The translations under genes were made by a program, and so were the position numbers. From contig JAKELP010000030.1 of the NCBI GenBank assembly GCA_029929735.1, forward strand, positions 1,639,493 to 1,703,492: 64,000 nt of DNA. Reading direction: 5' to 3'. Within the stretch, counting starts at the first letter, position 1; every line of letters begins with the position of its first letter. Positions 1 through 11,400 of this stretch are shown piece by piece. Under the pieces are notes generated by a model. The model saw only the letters and a program-made list of their open reading frames with translations. It was not told the DNA's origin and ran no database searches. Source of the stretch: Mimosa pudica (Eukaryota; Streptophyta; Magnoliopsida; Fabales; Fabaceae).

Positions 1-1241
1 AACCTCTAAATGCTCCCCCTCACTTTTGTAAGATAATAATTCTGTTCTTCAAGCACAAGCTTTAGTGCCTCTATCAATTAGAGGATTTGATAATATGTTC
101 ACTCTATGAGCTGATTGTGATAAACACTTAAGTACAAATGATTCTCTCTAAGAATAGATGATGTTACTCACTTAAGTACAAATGAATCACTCTCTAAGAG
201 TGTTACAAATCTAAGATCAGAGAGTAGAAGATGAAAGGAATGTAGAATACAATGTCTCAGACAATAGGCTCTGTTCTTCCAACCTCTCTTCTGAATGTAG
301 ATGTTCCTTTTATACTCGGCCTCAATATTCAGGCTTGGGCGGCAGATAGAATATGTCCGTTTGAATATGGCCGTTAATCCCATGTTACCGTTGAGAGGTA
401 CATCTTCATTAATGCTTAGCAGGGTTGACTTGCTTTATCTCTGAAAAGCAACTCTGACAACTCTGCTCTGACAAAAACATTCTGACCTCTGAGTATGTGA
501 CGTTGACTCTTGTACTCTTGCTGACGGATGATCATCGTTCATCCGGAAGCGGCAATCTTTCTCTGCAAGTGTTAGTCTCTGAATCTCAGTGCCAAGAGTA
601 TTTGCATCCGGAAGCTCATTTGCATTCGGAAGTAAAACTAAGTTCTGCACATACTTGTTAGTCCAACAGAGTAGTATATATAATCAAGTGTAGTAAGAAC
701 TATACATGCTGTGGGAAGCTTGTTTGCTATGGGAAGCAATCTTACTAAGACTATGTTCTGAATTAGTGTGTCATTTACTCTTGCTATGGGATGTGTAGTA
801 TAACAACACATAATCACATGCAGTGGGAGTTCAATTGTCTAAGGAAGTTCTCTTACTTCCGGAAGCAATTCCACATCCGGAAGTACTCCTACTAGACGTT
901 GAGTGTGGCTGTGTTAAACTCACTGACGCTCAGTGTTGCCTAACCCAACAGGCAGCGCTAGTCATTAAGCATCCGGAAGCATTCCTGCATCCGGTTGCGT
1001 CCTAATTTAGTCTCAAGGATTTCATACTTCTAATGTTTCTAGACTGAGTTATGACTTAGTGTATTACTTGCTTCCGCTGGGGGATGAGTTGTTCATCCGC
1101 GAGCGCTAGTCCTAGTCCATCCGGAAGTAAATCCACATCCGGTTGTACTCTTACTTGTGGTTCTATTTTGACCTAATTTTGTCTAAGTGTTTAACTTGTT
1201 CTTTCATATTTTAGTCTTCATCAAAACTTAAGATTCTAACA
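1..1241 (-). mobile_element. Sire-type copia LTR (inner copy), cut by window start
   Basis: Minus-strand LTR whose 5' end is the inverted TGTTAGAATCTTAAG at 1227-1241. The start of the window matches the R/U5 part of the complete LTR at 42954-44726. It carries the family's repeated CATCCGGAAGC-type motifs. It is followed by GCTTT (1242-1246), where the matching region of sibling LTRs reads CTTGCTTTATCTC. This fits insertion of this LTR into another LTR with a GCTTT target duplication. The left end lies outside the window, so solo or full-length status is unknown. Confidence 0.8.
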
Positions 1242-1841
1242 GCTTTATCTCTGAAAAGCAACTCTGACAACTCTGCTCTGCCAAAAAGCACTCTGACACT
1301 GCACTGCTGTACGTTTTGACATTCTGATTGCTACCGGAAGCAATTCCACATCCGGAAGCAACATCACTCAGTGCTGCACTTGAACGTTAGTCTAGCAATA
1401 TTAACACATAGTCACATGCAGTGGGAGTTCATTTAGTCTAAGGAAACTCTCTTACTTCCGGAAGCAATTCCACATCCGGAAGCACTCCTACCAGACTTTA
1501 GTTATGACTTAGAGTTATATTCACTGACGCTCGGTGTTGCCTAATCCAATAGGCAGCGCTAGTCACTAAGCATCCGAAAGCATTCCTGCATCCGGTTGCG
1601 TCCTAACTTAGTCTCAAGGATTTTATACACCTAATGTTCCTAGACTGAGTTTTGACTTAGTGTATTACTTGCTTCCGCTGGGGGATGAGTCATTCATCCG
1701 CGAGCGCTAGTCCTAGTTCATCCGGAAGTAAATCCACATCCGGTTGTACTCTTACTTGTGGCTCTATATTAACCTAATTTTTCTAAGTGTTTAACTTGTT
1801 CTTTCATATTTTAGTCTTCATCAAAACTTAAGATTCTAACA
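1242..1841 (-). mobile_element. Sire-type copia LTR (outer copy), U3-side part
   Basis: A second minus-strand LTR segment, resuming at GCTTTATCTCTGAAAAGC and running to its own terminal inverted TGTTAGAATC at 1841. It matches the corresponding part of the solo LTR at 34378-35739, including the AGTGCTGCACTTGAACG region and the CATCCGGAAGC motifs. It is best read as the remainder of an LTR split by the copy to its left. The 5 bp after its end are ACTTC; the matching left copy would lie outside the window. Confidence 0.75.
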
Positions 1842-2824
1842 ACTTCCATTCGGAGAGGTTTTCTGAAGACTTTCTCTCTTTTTTTTATTGTCTCACAGCT
1901 TGGGTATTTATATCAGATGAGATCTAGCTGTTGTAATTCGCCTATTGGCTCTCTTGGAATATGACCATTGAGATAAGAGCCTTTTAATGTTGCTTCTTCA
2001 TATGACACAAGCTAGTTTGGGTAGAGGCACAATGGGTTTTACCGAATTAGCCTATCTGAACATTCTCATGTGCCTAATGGCTTTAAAACATTCTGTCATA
2101 GAGGTGTACCTGTAGCTATCAAAATGAATTTTTCGCGTTTCTATCGCTATATTATGATTTATATCGTTATATTGTCCAATATATGGATATATTTCAAATA
2201 TAAGGATATATTTCAGTCTGTAACAAAATTCTTCACAAGTTATAATTCCGACTGATACATTATAGCGATATAACCCCAAGTATATCATTATATTTTGTGA
2301 CTTAACCAAATAACAAGATCTAAGTTCTATGTCACTTCATGAATTCTAGCGCAACATTTCTTAACATAACGATATAAATTCTGTCTAATAGGATTTCTTC
2401 AGTTCTTGTCAAACTGATTCAACATATGTTTGATCCTATATATATATATATATATATATATGCTTAAGTCCTTCTGTGAAATTCTAGCACTATCTTTTCC
2501 ATTATAGGATATATTTTCTGCTAAATTGATTTGCCTATGTTCTGTCCAATTGCTCCTATGTTCAATGAAATCTAATCAGTTCCGTTACATAGTCATCATC
2601 TCTAATCATCATCAAAACACATAGTCATCATCAAAACTCATATTCTGACATTCGCTTTCTTTCTAATGATGATAAACACATGAGTGAATATCTTACACAT
2701 TTAAGAACAGATATGACAGATACAATAACTCACTGATAAATATTGTACAGTTAAAGTAAGGTGTGAATCAAGTGTAATGCAAGTGTCACATATCAAGTCA
2801 TCATCAAAACTTAAGATTCTAACA
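1842..2824 (-). mobile_element. Divergent Sire-type LTR remnant
   Basis: This AT-rich stretch ends at 2824 with the same inverted terminus (CTTAAGATTCTAACA) as the other Sire-type LTRs. It has a promoter/R-like stretch near 1900-1990 resembling theirs, but the rest does not align by eye. I infer a related, older LTR into which the two LTRs to its left inserted. A (TA)n tract lies at 2438-2461. The short frames at 2052-2309 show no recognisable protein. Confidence 0.5.
2438..2461. repeat. (TA)n microsatellite
   Basis: A perfect run of about 12 TA units inside the divergent LTR remnant. Confidence 0.95.
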
Positions 2825-3128
2825 AGTTACCTGCTTGCAGATACGACTAAGAGATTTTGGATGCAGCCAAGCGCACTTATTCCTCCCTGAATAATACATC
2901 AGCGTTGCTTCAACTAAAGAGGCAACTTCAGGTTCTCCAACAAGGTGAGATGACTTTGACTTAATACTACAGTACTTTGCAACGAATCTGACAACTATTG
3001 GATTTATTTGAAGTACATCCATGGAAGGATCTTGATGATGCATAGTACTACAAACTATTGGTGGAGCAAGGAAGGGTGCACGATTTTCTTTAGGGTCTCA
3101 ATGATATGAAGAGATACGAGGTAGAATA
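2825..3128. other. Unassigned 0.3-kb stretch before copia pol
   Basis: Lies between the LTR end at 2824 and the first recognisable copia coding sequence. It should contain the gag/protease side of the copia element if the LTR inserted there, but I cannot recognise these domains. A 74-aa minus-strand frame (2819-3043) has no family I can name and is probably chance. Confidence 0.3.
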
Positions 3129-3395
3129 ATGGGTGTAAAACCTTTACCTTACTTCCTTATATTAAGCAAACTAATTAAAAGCAAGAAATGTCGGGTATTG
3201 TTTGATGACATTGGGTGTGTTTTTCAGGATTTCAACTCGAGGAAGATGATTGGGAGTTCTAAGGAATTGGATGGACTCTACTATCTTGAAGGCTTACACC
3301 AGAAGAATTCAGAAGGAAAGCAAGCACTTACTAGTTCCAATTCCAATAATGAGGATGTACTTTTATGGCATCATAAGTTAGGCCATCCTAGTTTT
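3129..3395 (+). pseudogene. Copia pol, GAG-pre-integrase part (5' of solo LTR)
   Basis: The translation holds the typical copia stretch ahead of integrase: a VLFDD-x-GCVFQD block, then GLYYLEG, then LLWHHKLGHPSF, the His-containing zinc-binding part of the GAG-pre-integrase domain. The frame runs straight into the solo LTR at 3396; its last 5 bp (GTTTT, 3391-3395) are the target duplication. The same domain resumes at 4917 on the far side in the expected frame. No ATG, gag or protease can be assigned upstream, so the gene is already truncated at its 5' side. Confidence 0.85.
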
Positions 3396-3647
3396 TGTTA
3401 GAATCTTAAGTTTTGATGAAGACTAAAATATGAAAGAATTGGTCAAGTACTTAGAAAGCAATAAAATAACACAGGATCCCAAGTAAGAGTGCAACCGGAT
3501 GTGGACTTACTTCCGGATAGACTAGGACTTGGGCTCGCGGATGAATGTTTCATCCCCCAGCGGCAGCAAGTAATTCACTAGAGATTTAACTTAGTCCATG
3601 AACGCTAGATATACAAAACCTAAGACTAAGCTATGATTCAACCGGAA

Positions 3648-3986
3648 GTGAAGTTGCTTCTTGTTAAACTTAGACTGACGCAGACTGATAAGATAGATAT
3701 CACCCCAAGCGTCAGTAAGTTCACCTCGTCAAGTAAAAATGCTTCCTGTTAGACTTAGACTGGCACAGCCTGATAAAATAGAATAACCCCAAGCGTCAGT
3801 GAATCAGCCTCGTCAAGTGAAATTGCTTCCTGATAGATTTTGACTGGCGCAGACTGATAGAATAGATATAACCCTAAGCGTCAGTAAGTTTACCTCGTCA
3901 AGTGAAAGTGCTTCCGATAGCTTAGTGACTAGCGCTGACTGTTGGATTGAATAGACACTGAGCGAGAGTGAGTAATAATCCTTCAT
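3648..3986 (+). repeat. 85-bp tandem repeat in LTR U3, about 4 units
   Basis: Units begin near 3648, 3733, 3817 and 3902, spacing 85, 84 and 85 bp. Each opens with GTRAARNTGCTTCC-like sequence and contains a GACTGGCGCAG-like half and a GCGTCAGT half. Confidence 0.85.
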
Positions 3987-4346
3987 CCAGTGGAATCACT
4001 TCCGGATGTAGAAGTGCTTCCTGATGCAAGGACGACCTCTTAAACTAAGAACACTCCCACTGCATGTGACTATATGTTTTTATGCTGTTAGACTAACACT
4101 CAGTGCAGCACACTCAGTAGAATTGCTTCCGGATGAGAATCTGCTTCCGCAAGCAATCAGAATGTCAGAAGTTGCAGTGTCAGAACGCTTATGTCAGAGC
4201 AGAGGTGTCAGGACTACTTTTCAGAGATAAAGCAAGTCAACCCTGCTATGCATTGATGAAGCATTTAATGGGCAAACGGTAACATGGGAAAAACGGGCAT
4301 ATTCAAACGGCTCTCCCACCTACCAAAAGTCAGATTGCCTGAAGAC

Positions 4347-4356
4347 TATATAAAAG
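4347..4356 (+). promoter_or_regulatory. TATA box of solo LTR
   Basis: TATATAAAAG lies at the U3/R boundary. Sibling LTRs have a TATA-like box at the matching place (29124-29132, 56271-56278). Transcription would start about 30 bp downstream. Confidence 0.6.
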
Positions 4357-4911
4357 AGCTCAACTTCATTTATGTGTAGAAGAATTATCTTTGAATATTC
4401 TTGAGAGAAGTTAGAGCGAGAAACTAAGAACATTTTCAAGCATTCAAAGCTGCCCAGAAAAAGTGAAGAGCATTTAACACTTTGAGTGATCTTATCATCT
4501 ACTTATTCTGTACTCATTGTAGTTAAGTCTCTTTCTGTTATAAGAGCATTTATTGAACTTAAGTGTGTAACACCATCCGTTCTTTGAGAGAACTTAGTCA
4601 GAAAAATCCTTTAAGTGTAAAGGTTAACCCCTTGCTTGGTGTGAGGGGGAGCTAGTTAGAAAGGTTACAAGTAAGCATGTGTAAAACTTGTTGTAAGGTT
4701 GCAAGTGATCCCGTGCAAAACTTGCGGTTGTAAGGTTTCAGGTGAACCCGATTTAAAACCTGAGATATAGTGGAACTCTCGGCCTGGGTGGTTGAGGACT
4801 GGACGTAGGTCAGGTAGACCGAACCAGTATAACTCTTGTGTCGTTTAATTTGAGCATTTATTTTTGAAGCACAATTCACCCCCCCCCCCTCTTGTGCATC
4901 CATTACGTTCA

Positions 4912-5699
4912 GTTTTGATTATATGAAGCATGTATTTCCAACTTTATTCAATAAAAATTCAGTTCCTTTTTCCTTTGAAATTTGCCATTTAGCCAAACAC
5001 AAAAGATTAGCCTACCCGAAACAATCCTATAAACCGGCCACACCATTCACCTTAATCCATAGCGACATTTGGGGGCCTGCTAAAACAAAAAGCCTAACCA
5101 ATGCTAGGTGGTTTGTAACATTCATTGATGACCACACTAGAATCACATGGGTTTACCTAATGAAAGAAAAATCTGAAGTAGGCCAAAATTTCCAAAATTT
5201 CTACTCCTTTGTTAAAAATCAATTCCACACCTCTATCAAGATCTTACGAAGTGACAATGCTAAAGAATATTTGAGCGGTTCACTAAAACAGTTTCTTACC
5301 AAACAAGGTATCCATCATCAAACCTCTTGTGTTTATACCCCTCAACAGAATGGAGTAGCGGAAAGGAAAAACATACATTTATGGGAAGTTACTAGAGCTA
5401 TCCTAATGGAAAGGAATGTTCCTGATATATTTTGGGGGAATGTCATTCTTATTACTGCATACCTTATCAATCGCATGCCATCCAAAGTCTTTGAATTCTC
5501 CACACTTATCCAAAAACTCCTTGAAACTTATCCCAACTCACCTTTCATTCATACACTTCCTCAAAAGGTTTTTGGATGTGTTGTTTTTGTTCACAAGCAT
5601 GGTATGGGGAAACTTAGTCCTAAAGCTGATAAATGCATGTTTATTGGCTATTCTCCAAGTCAAAAGGGTTATAAGTGTTATTGTCCAACAACCCGATAA
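4912..5699 (+). pseudogene. Copia integrase domain
   Basis: Resumes the GAG-pre-integrase domain after the solo LTR and continues through the integrase core. Catalytic Asp is seen in HSDIWGP (near 5066), the second in LRSDNAKEY (near 5255) and Glu in NGVAERKN (near 5360), with the usual QQNGVAERK block. It ends in VFGCVVFVHKHGMGKLSPK and FIGYSPSQKGYKCY, the conserved tail after integrase. A stop (5697-5699) truncates the frame well short of RT. The enzyme would insert retrotransposon cDNA, but the gene is broken by the LTR, stops and downstream shifts. Confidence 0.9.
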
Positions 5700-6240
5700 A
5701 CCATTGTTTCTTAGGATACTACATTTAATGAACATGAGCCTTATTATCTCAAATTACCCATTCAAGGGGAGAACAGTACAAAATGGCTAATTATGAACCT
5801 TGAGATTCCTACCAATGCTCAACCAGAAATAGCCAATCCACCTAATCCTCAACCAGAAATAGCCAATCCTATTGATCCTCAACCAGATATACCAACACAC
5901 CAAGATACTACCATCACTGAATCATATCCTCTTATAGTGGAAAGTAATGCTGAGATCAATACTGGGGTGGCCACTGAAGATCAAAATGAGGAGTTACAAT
6001 CAGGAAATGATGCAATTGATAGTAGAGTTCCTTGCGCTTTGAGGAATGACCATGAATCTGACTCGGGAATAGATCCTGAAGAGATGGACTGGCTTATTGC
6101 TCTGTGAAAGGGGGTAAGATCTTGTACTCAACATCCTATTCAGAAATTTGTTTCTTATGGTAATCTGTCTACAAAGATGCAGAACTTTGTAATTAACACT
6201 GCTCAGGTGAAAATCCCACCACCTTCGATTCCAACAAGCT
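5700..6240 (+). pseudogene. Copia integrase-RT linker, decayed
   Basis: Linker between integrase and RT. A 104-aa frame (5793-6107) has tandem QPEIANP-like repeats, Pro/Asn/Glu-rich, typical of the poorly conserved copia linker. Frame changes and stops separate it from the flanking domains. Confidence 0.7.
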
Positions 6241-7142
6241 ATGACTGATCCTAATTGGAAGTTAGCTGCAGAAGAGGAGTTGAGGGCTCTTAAAGAGAAC
6301 AAAATATGGGAGATTACAAATCTTCCAAGAGGGAAGAAGACAATTGGATGCAGGTGGATATTTACTCCAAAGTTTAACCCCGATGGGAGCCTCGACAAAT
6401 ATAAGGCCAGATTAGTTGCAAAGGGGTACACTCAGGCATATGGAATTTATTATGAAGAGACGTTTGCGCCAGTTGCCAAATTCAGCACTATCAACATACT
6501 TCTTTCTATTGCAGCCAACCTGGACTGGTTGTTACATCAATTAGGTATTAAAAATGTCTTTTTGAATGGTGACTTAGAGGAAGAATGCACATGGAAGTTC
6601 CAGAGGGTGTCAAAGCCCCTAATAACATCGTGTGTAGATTGAAGAAGTCTCTGTATGGATTGAAACAATCTCCAAGAGCTTGGTTTGACAGATTCTCTAA
6701 AGTGTTGAAGAAGATGGCCTTTGTTTTGGGGCAAGCAAATCACACCTTGTTCACTAGACATAATGGTGAAAAAGTGACAATCTTAATTGTTTATGTTGAT
6801 GACATTGTTATTACAGGAAATAGCTAGATGAGATATTTCCTTGGCATGGAGATAACCAGAACCAGGAAAGACATTAATGTTTCACAACGCTAGTACACAC
6901 TAGACTTGCTACATGAGACCAGGATGCTAGGCGCAAAACCAGAGGAGACACCTATGGATGACAAATGCAAACCGGTAATAAAGGAAAATGGAGTTACTGT
7001 TAAAACTAAGAGATATCGTAGACTAGTTGGGAAACTGATATACTTGACTCACACACATCCAAATATCAGTTATGCAGTAGGAATGGTAAGTCAATTCATG
7101 CACCAACCTCAACTGGAGCATATGGATGCAGTTATGAGAATA
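6241..7142 (+). pseudogene. Copia reverse transcriptase, frameshifted and deleted
   Basis: Opens with WKLAAEEELRAL and the GCRWIFTPKFNPDGSLDKYKA region of copia RT. The first catalytic Asp (normally in HQLDVKNAFLNG) is Gly here (HQLGIKNVFLNG), so this copy is inactive. A frameshift near 6585 moves to the frame with LKKSLYGLKQSPRAWF and YVDDIVITG (near 6797). A stop follows and about 30 residues are missing before RYFLGMEI. The next piece (6906-7142) carries the GKLIYLTHTHPNISYAVG motif, after which RNase H is absent. An old, dead copy. Confidence 0.9.
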
Positions 7143-7246
7143 CTCGTCCATATAATGTATCCTTACCATAGAGCAAATTATCAATAAGAGAAATTATTCT
7201 TCTTCTTAAATCTTCTCTCTTCTCTTCTCAATTTCTACAAGAAGTT
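7143..7246 (+). repeat. Probable 3' LTR tail of the decayed copia
   Basis: Coding similarity ends abruptly and is followed by CAATAAGAGAAATTATTC and a pyrimidine-rich run ending in CAATTTCTACA near 7246, which resembles 3' ends of plant copia LTRs. A deletion joining RT directly to LTR sequence would explain the missing RNase H and PPT. No matching 5' LTR is visible. Confidence 0.45.
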
Positions 7247-7985
7247 AATGAAATTATATGTATTTAGTATGACTTTGTGTATTTTATATTCTTTGATTTG
7301 TCCTCCTATTAATATTAGCAAACAATTGTAAGTCTCTGCCAAATGATAAGGAGAGGCAAAATAAGCTTAGAAAAATAAGTCACAGGGGCTGATATAATGC
7401 AAGCCACAAGGAAAATAAGCTTGGCAAGATAATGCTGCCAAAATGTGAAGATAATGCTGTCAAAAATGAGAAAATAATGGAGTCACAATGCTGCCAAACG
7501 TGTATTTAGTGATGATGATAATGTTGACAAAATGTGAACATAATGCGGTCATAATGCAGTCAAAATGCTGCCAAACATAATGAAATTATATATGAAATAA
7601 TGTTGCCTTGCCAAACATAAGGCCAAAAAAATCCTGACAAAACAATGCTGCCAAAATATTCCATTTACTTGGCCAAAATGTGAACATAAGTGTATGCCCA
7701 ACTATTACGAAACATCAGTTGCCTTCCAAAGTAAATAGTGTATGCCTAGCTATTACAAAATAATAAGTAAGTGTATGGCAAGCTAAGAACTATCAGTTGC
7801 CTTCTAAATATTACAAAATAACAAGTTTCTTCCCGGCTGTCAACATAACTAAGCCCACACTAAATCAAAATAGTAGTTCACTGCTGCAACTTCACTTCCC
7901 AGCTGAAGTTGGTCTTCCTCTTCCCCTGCCAGCCCCTCTTCCCCAACTGGCCATGAGTTGGTGCTGCGATGTTGTCAATGCAGGG
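7247..7985. repeat. AT-rich region with AATGCTGCCAAAA repeats
   Basis: Between about 7400 and 7680 the motif AATGCTGCCAAAA (variants AATGCTGTCAAAA, AATGCAGTCAAAA) recurs irregularly. Between 7690 and 7830 two related blocks share ATCAGTTGCCTTC and CTATTACAAAATAA. No gene is seen. It could be the terminal region of the MULE that follows, but no partner inverted repeat was found. Confidence 0.5.
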
Positions 7986-7998
7986 TGCGCCATCCATG

Positions 7999-8484
7999 TC
8001 AGCCCAGGAGGTGAGAATGGGAGGTCTGTAAGTTGGGAAACATCATGCTCAGTGCCTTTATATTGAATGTTTCTTGTTGCAACATTGGTTTGGCTACTTC
8101 CTCATCAGGCATGTTTTGTGTCCTTATTCTCCTCTCATTACGGATAGGTAATCTTGTCTCAATATCTGGGTCTCCGTGTTTACTGAGGTACTCTTCAGCA
8201 GTTCCCGTATCCATGTCAATTGATACATTAGTCGTAGGCTACAAGGAGAAAATTGAAATATTATATTAGCATCTGGCAGAGAGGTTGAAGTGAAAATATC
8301 ATAAAGGAAGAAAATTATTACAGATAAGTTGTTCTCCTTGTATCTTCATCAATTAGAATAACCATCCCATCAGGCGCTCTCCCACCGCGAGTGGCTCTCC
8401 CACCACGAGATCTTGCAGGAAGATGAGATTGTTGGGTTAGTTCTATGTCTGTATCAAGTTCATGGGCATGGTTATGTTCATTAG
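7999..8484 (-). pseudogene. MULE transposase, C-terminal end
   Basis: Minus-strand frames continue the transposase at 12985-15506 across the solo LTR: removing the LTR and one ATTAG copy leaves one uninterrupted reading frame at the junction. The first piece contains RSRGGRATRGGRAP, a Gly/Arg-rich tail common in plant MULE transposases. A stop near 8319 precedes another frame (8214 down to 7999) reading EEYLSKHGDPDIETRL. A short GT-AG intron between them (about 8242-8322) is possible, but the phase does not fit cleanly, so decay is equally likely. Ends near 8000. Confidence 0.65.
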
Positions 8485-11400
8485 TGTAGAGCCGGAAAAA
8501 AATTACATTAAAATGAAAAAATGGAGTCACCACCAAAATTTTTAAAAAGGATATTTTGGAAAACCTTTCACAATAATATTAAGAAATTGGGGAGTCGATT
8601 GTGCGTGGGGAAGGTGTTAGGCACCCCACAACACCCGTCTATAAAAACGGTTACCCTAAGCTAATTATTTAAAAATAAATATGACCTTAATTTTAATTTT
8701 ATTTAAGGGCAAAGGTGCAAAAATATGACTAAACTTTACCCTAAGTTGCATTTCTATGACTAAAGTTTCGCAAGGAGCAAAAATACCACCAAACTTGGGA
8801 TCGAGGTGCAAAACTATGATTTCCGTCAAATATGATGGTGTTGACCGTTAGTCTTTGACATGTAGGATGTTGAGTGTGCAATAATGACCATGTGACATGC
8901 TGAATAGATTTATGTGGGGCCCACATATAATAAAAAACAATTTCCTCCCTCCCTCTTCATCCCTTCCAAACACACCCTTACCCCCATCAGATCAGGAATT
9001 GATTTCAATAACAGAAGGAACCCCATCGTGGGCCCCACATAAATCTATTCAGCATGCCACATGGTCATTATTGCACACTCAGCATCCTACATGTCGAAGA
9101 CTAACGGTCAACACCGTCATATTTGACGGAAATCATAGTTTTGCACATCAATCCCAAGTTTGGTGGTATTTTTGCTCCTTGCGAAACTTTAGTCATAAAA
9201 ATGCAACTTAGGGTAAAGTTTAGTCATATTTTTGCACATTTACCCTTTATTTAAATTACCAAACAACATCAATATATACAATAAGATAAGAATAAAAACT
9301 AAAAAGAAAAGAAAAAGAGAATTTACTTAGTTGGGCTTGACCTAGGATAAATCCTAGGGCCTATGTACCCTTAAGGGATCAAAGCCCGTGTAGTTTGAAA
9401 GGGGTAGAAATGCGTGTCACTTGGTTGGTGTTTTTTAGGAAAATATATATTTGATTTTTGAGATAAAATTTTTTGTTGGGTTTGTATTTTTTATTCAAGA
9501 AAATAAAACCATGGATATTTAAATTTAGAAACAACTTCGTCTGAAATAGTTTTTTTTAACGAAAAAAAACATGTGGCATAAAACTTATTTCGAAACCAAT
9601 ATGTTCTCTTTTTTTATATAAAATATTCCTGTATTGATTTAGAGTTTTGATAAAAAAATGGTTGCAATCAAGAGATAAAATCTAACAAGTGAAAAAGACA
9701 AACATGTTATCATTGAAGACATGCACACAAAGTCATGAAGGTAGGAAGAAACAAAATCTTTTTGATACAGGGAAAGACATAAAGCATGACATTTGTTTGA
9801 ATAAAGGACAAAAACATACAGTGATTAAGAGAAAGATGTTCAAAATATAGTAACCGTTTTATAAGTGGGATATATGTAACAATAGCACGTAAGCAAATTA
9901 TCATTTTCACATATAGAAGTTGGATACTCAAATATTATATGCAAGAGGCAAATTTCGGTAAGGACAAACTAATTGCAATATAAATCATATTCCATAATTA
10001 CCACAATTAATCAACCATAAAATGATAGCAAAATAGAAGCAATAATCATATGAGATTAAGCTCAATGCTCATAAAAATTTGCCTATATCTCTAACTTGGA
10101 GATATTCATCGGCTAGAGCAATCATCGCTTTTAAGTTATAAACAAAATGATCCCTTATTTGGTACACTACCCCCAATGTGAGAATGAAGGATACTGGATT
10201 AGCGGGTCAAGTAGTACGTTGGGGCCACTCCTTCAAGATATTTTTGACCTCGGGATAAGTGGAAGTTACCCCCGGTATTGTTCTCTTAGAGGAGCCTACA
10301 AATGTAAATGAACCTAGAAACTAGTATCAAATTTGTTTGGAAACGAAATTTATGTTTGCAATAGAGATTAGATTAAATTCAAGTAAAACATTTTGGATTA
10401 ATACAAATAATGAAACATTCTCAATGATTGGGAATTTCAAGAATCATGGCTTATATAAAATATTTGGGGGTAAAGGAGTCAATAAACTCCCTAGAGAAAC
10501 CCCTCTAGGCTAGACTTAGATCAATATAATTAATGTCGGAACCCCGAACATCAATTATCTTAATCTAAGTTGATTAAGCACATGACCAAATTAAATTTAC
10601 TAGAGACAATGAGCTATTAATCCTACGACCGGAACCTTGAATCGCAACCTAATTAACTTATTAGCTCCAATCCATTGTTGAGACCCCAACCAATAAATTA
10701 AAACTAGTAAGTTTAAGTCCAATGCTACTCATGTTTTTACTAAATTTATTTTGTCAATTTCTAAGCATGAATAAACAACATCATTATCAGCTAAATAAGA
10801 ACTCTTACTTAGCACAAGATTTTAACTAAAAGCATGTATTAAAATCATAAACCATAAAATTAACACATGTTCAAGTCAATAAGCCCAATGTTGATAATTC
10901 ATTCAAAAGAAAATTAGCAAGGCAAATTGTTCCTACACATCTCAAAAGATAAATATAATTCACATAACCAATTACATAGATCTAATCCCTAAAACCTTAG
11001 AAATCTAAACTACATAAAAGGAAAAGATTGTGTAAGACAAATTACACCCATGTGAAGCTCACGTAGCTCATCCTTCCATTCCCATCACCAAGAACAAGGA
11101 TTTTAGTTACTCATGTGGAAAGAGAAGTGAGAAATCATTGTGGAAATGGAGGGGAACAGTGAGGAAACCATGATGGAGAACAAGAGAAAAATGGAGGCTT
11201 GGAGTGGCGGTGACATGTGTGTATTCAGATCAATTTCCTTTGGGCTCCACAGCTCCCATTTCGTCTCTTCTCAGCAGCTCCCGCCTCTACAACTCCCCAA
11301 ACGTGTCTGTTCCCACTTCTCTTTTTTTCTTTTTAATTCCTTCTCCTTCTAGCAGCTCTCCTGGAGCCTGCCCTCCCATGCATGTATAATCCTTTCCTTT

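Larger units (their letters stand above)
3396..4911 (+). mobile_element. Solo LTR, Sire-type copia (1516 bp)
   Basis: Starts TGTTAGAATCTTAAG and ends CATCCATTACGTTCA, flanked by GTTTT at 3391-3395 and 4912-4916. There is no internal retrotransposon sequence, so it is a solo LTR left by recombination between two LTRs. It carries a four-unit 85-bp repeat in U3 (3648-3986), a TATA box at 4347-4356 and the C-rich tract near 4880 typical of this group's U5. Its 3' end matches the LTR at 34378-35739 and differs from those at 28413, 42954 and 54320. Confidence 0.95.

Noticed and set aside
2819..3043. 74-aa minus-strand frame
   Set aside because: No family recognised, starts in LTR sequence and opposes the copia gene.
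8897..9211. 104-aa frame with a mirror 61-aa frame at 8741-8926
   Set aside because: Both come from the inverted arms of the MITE; no protein family.
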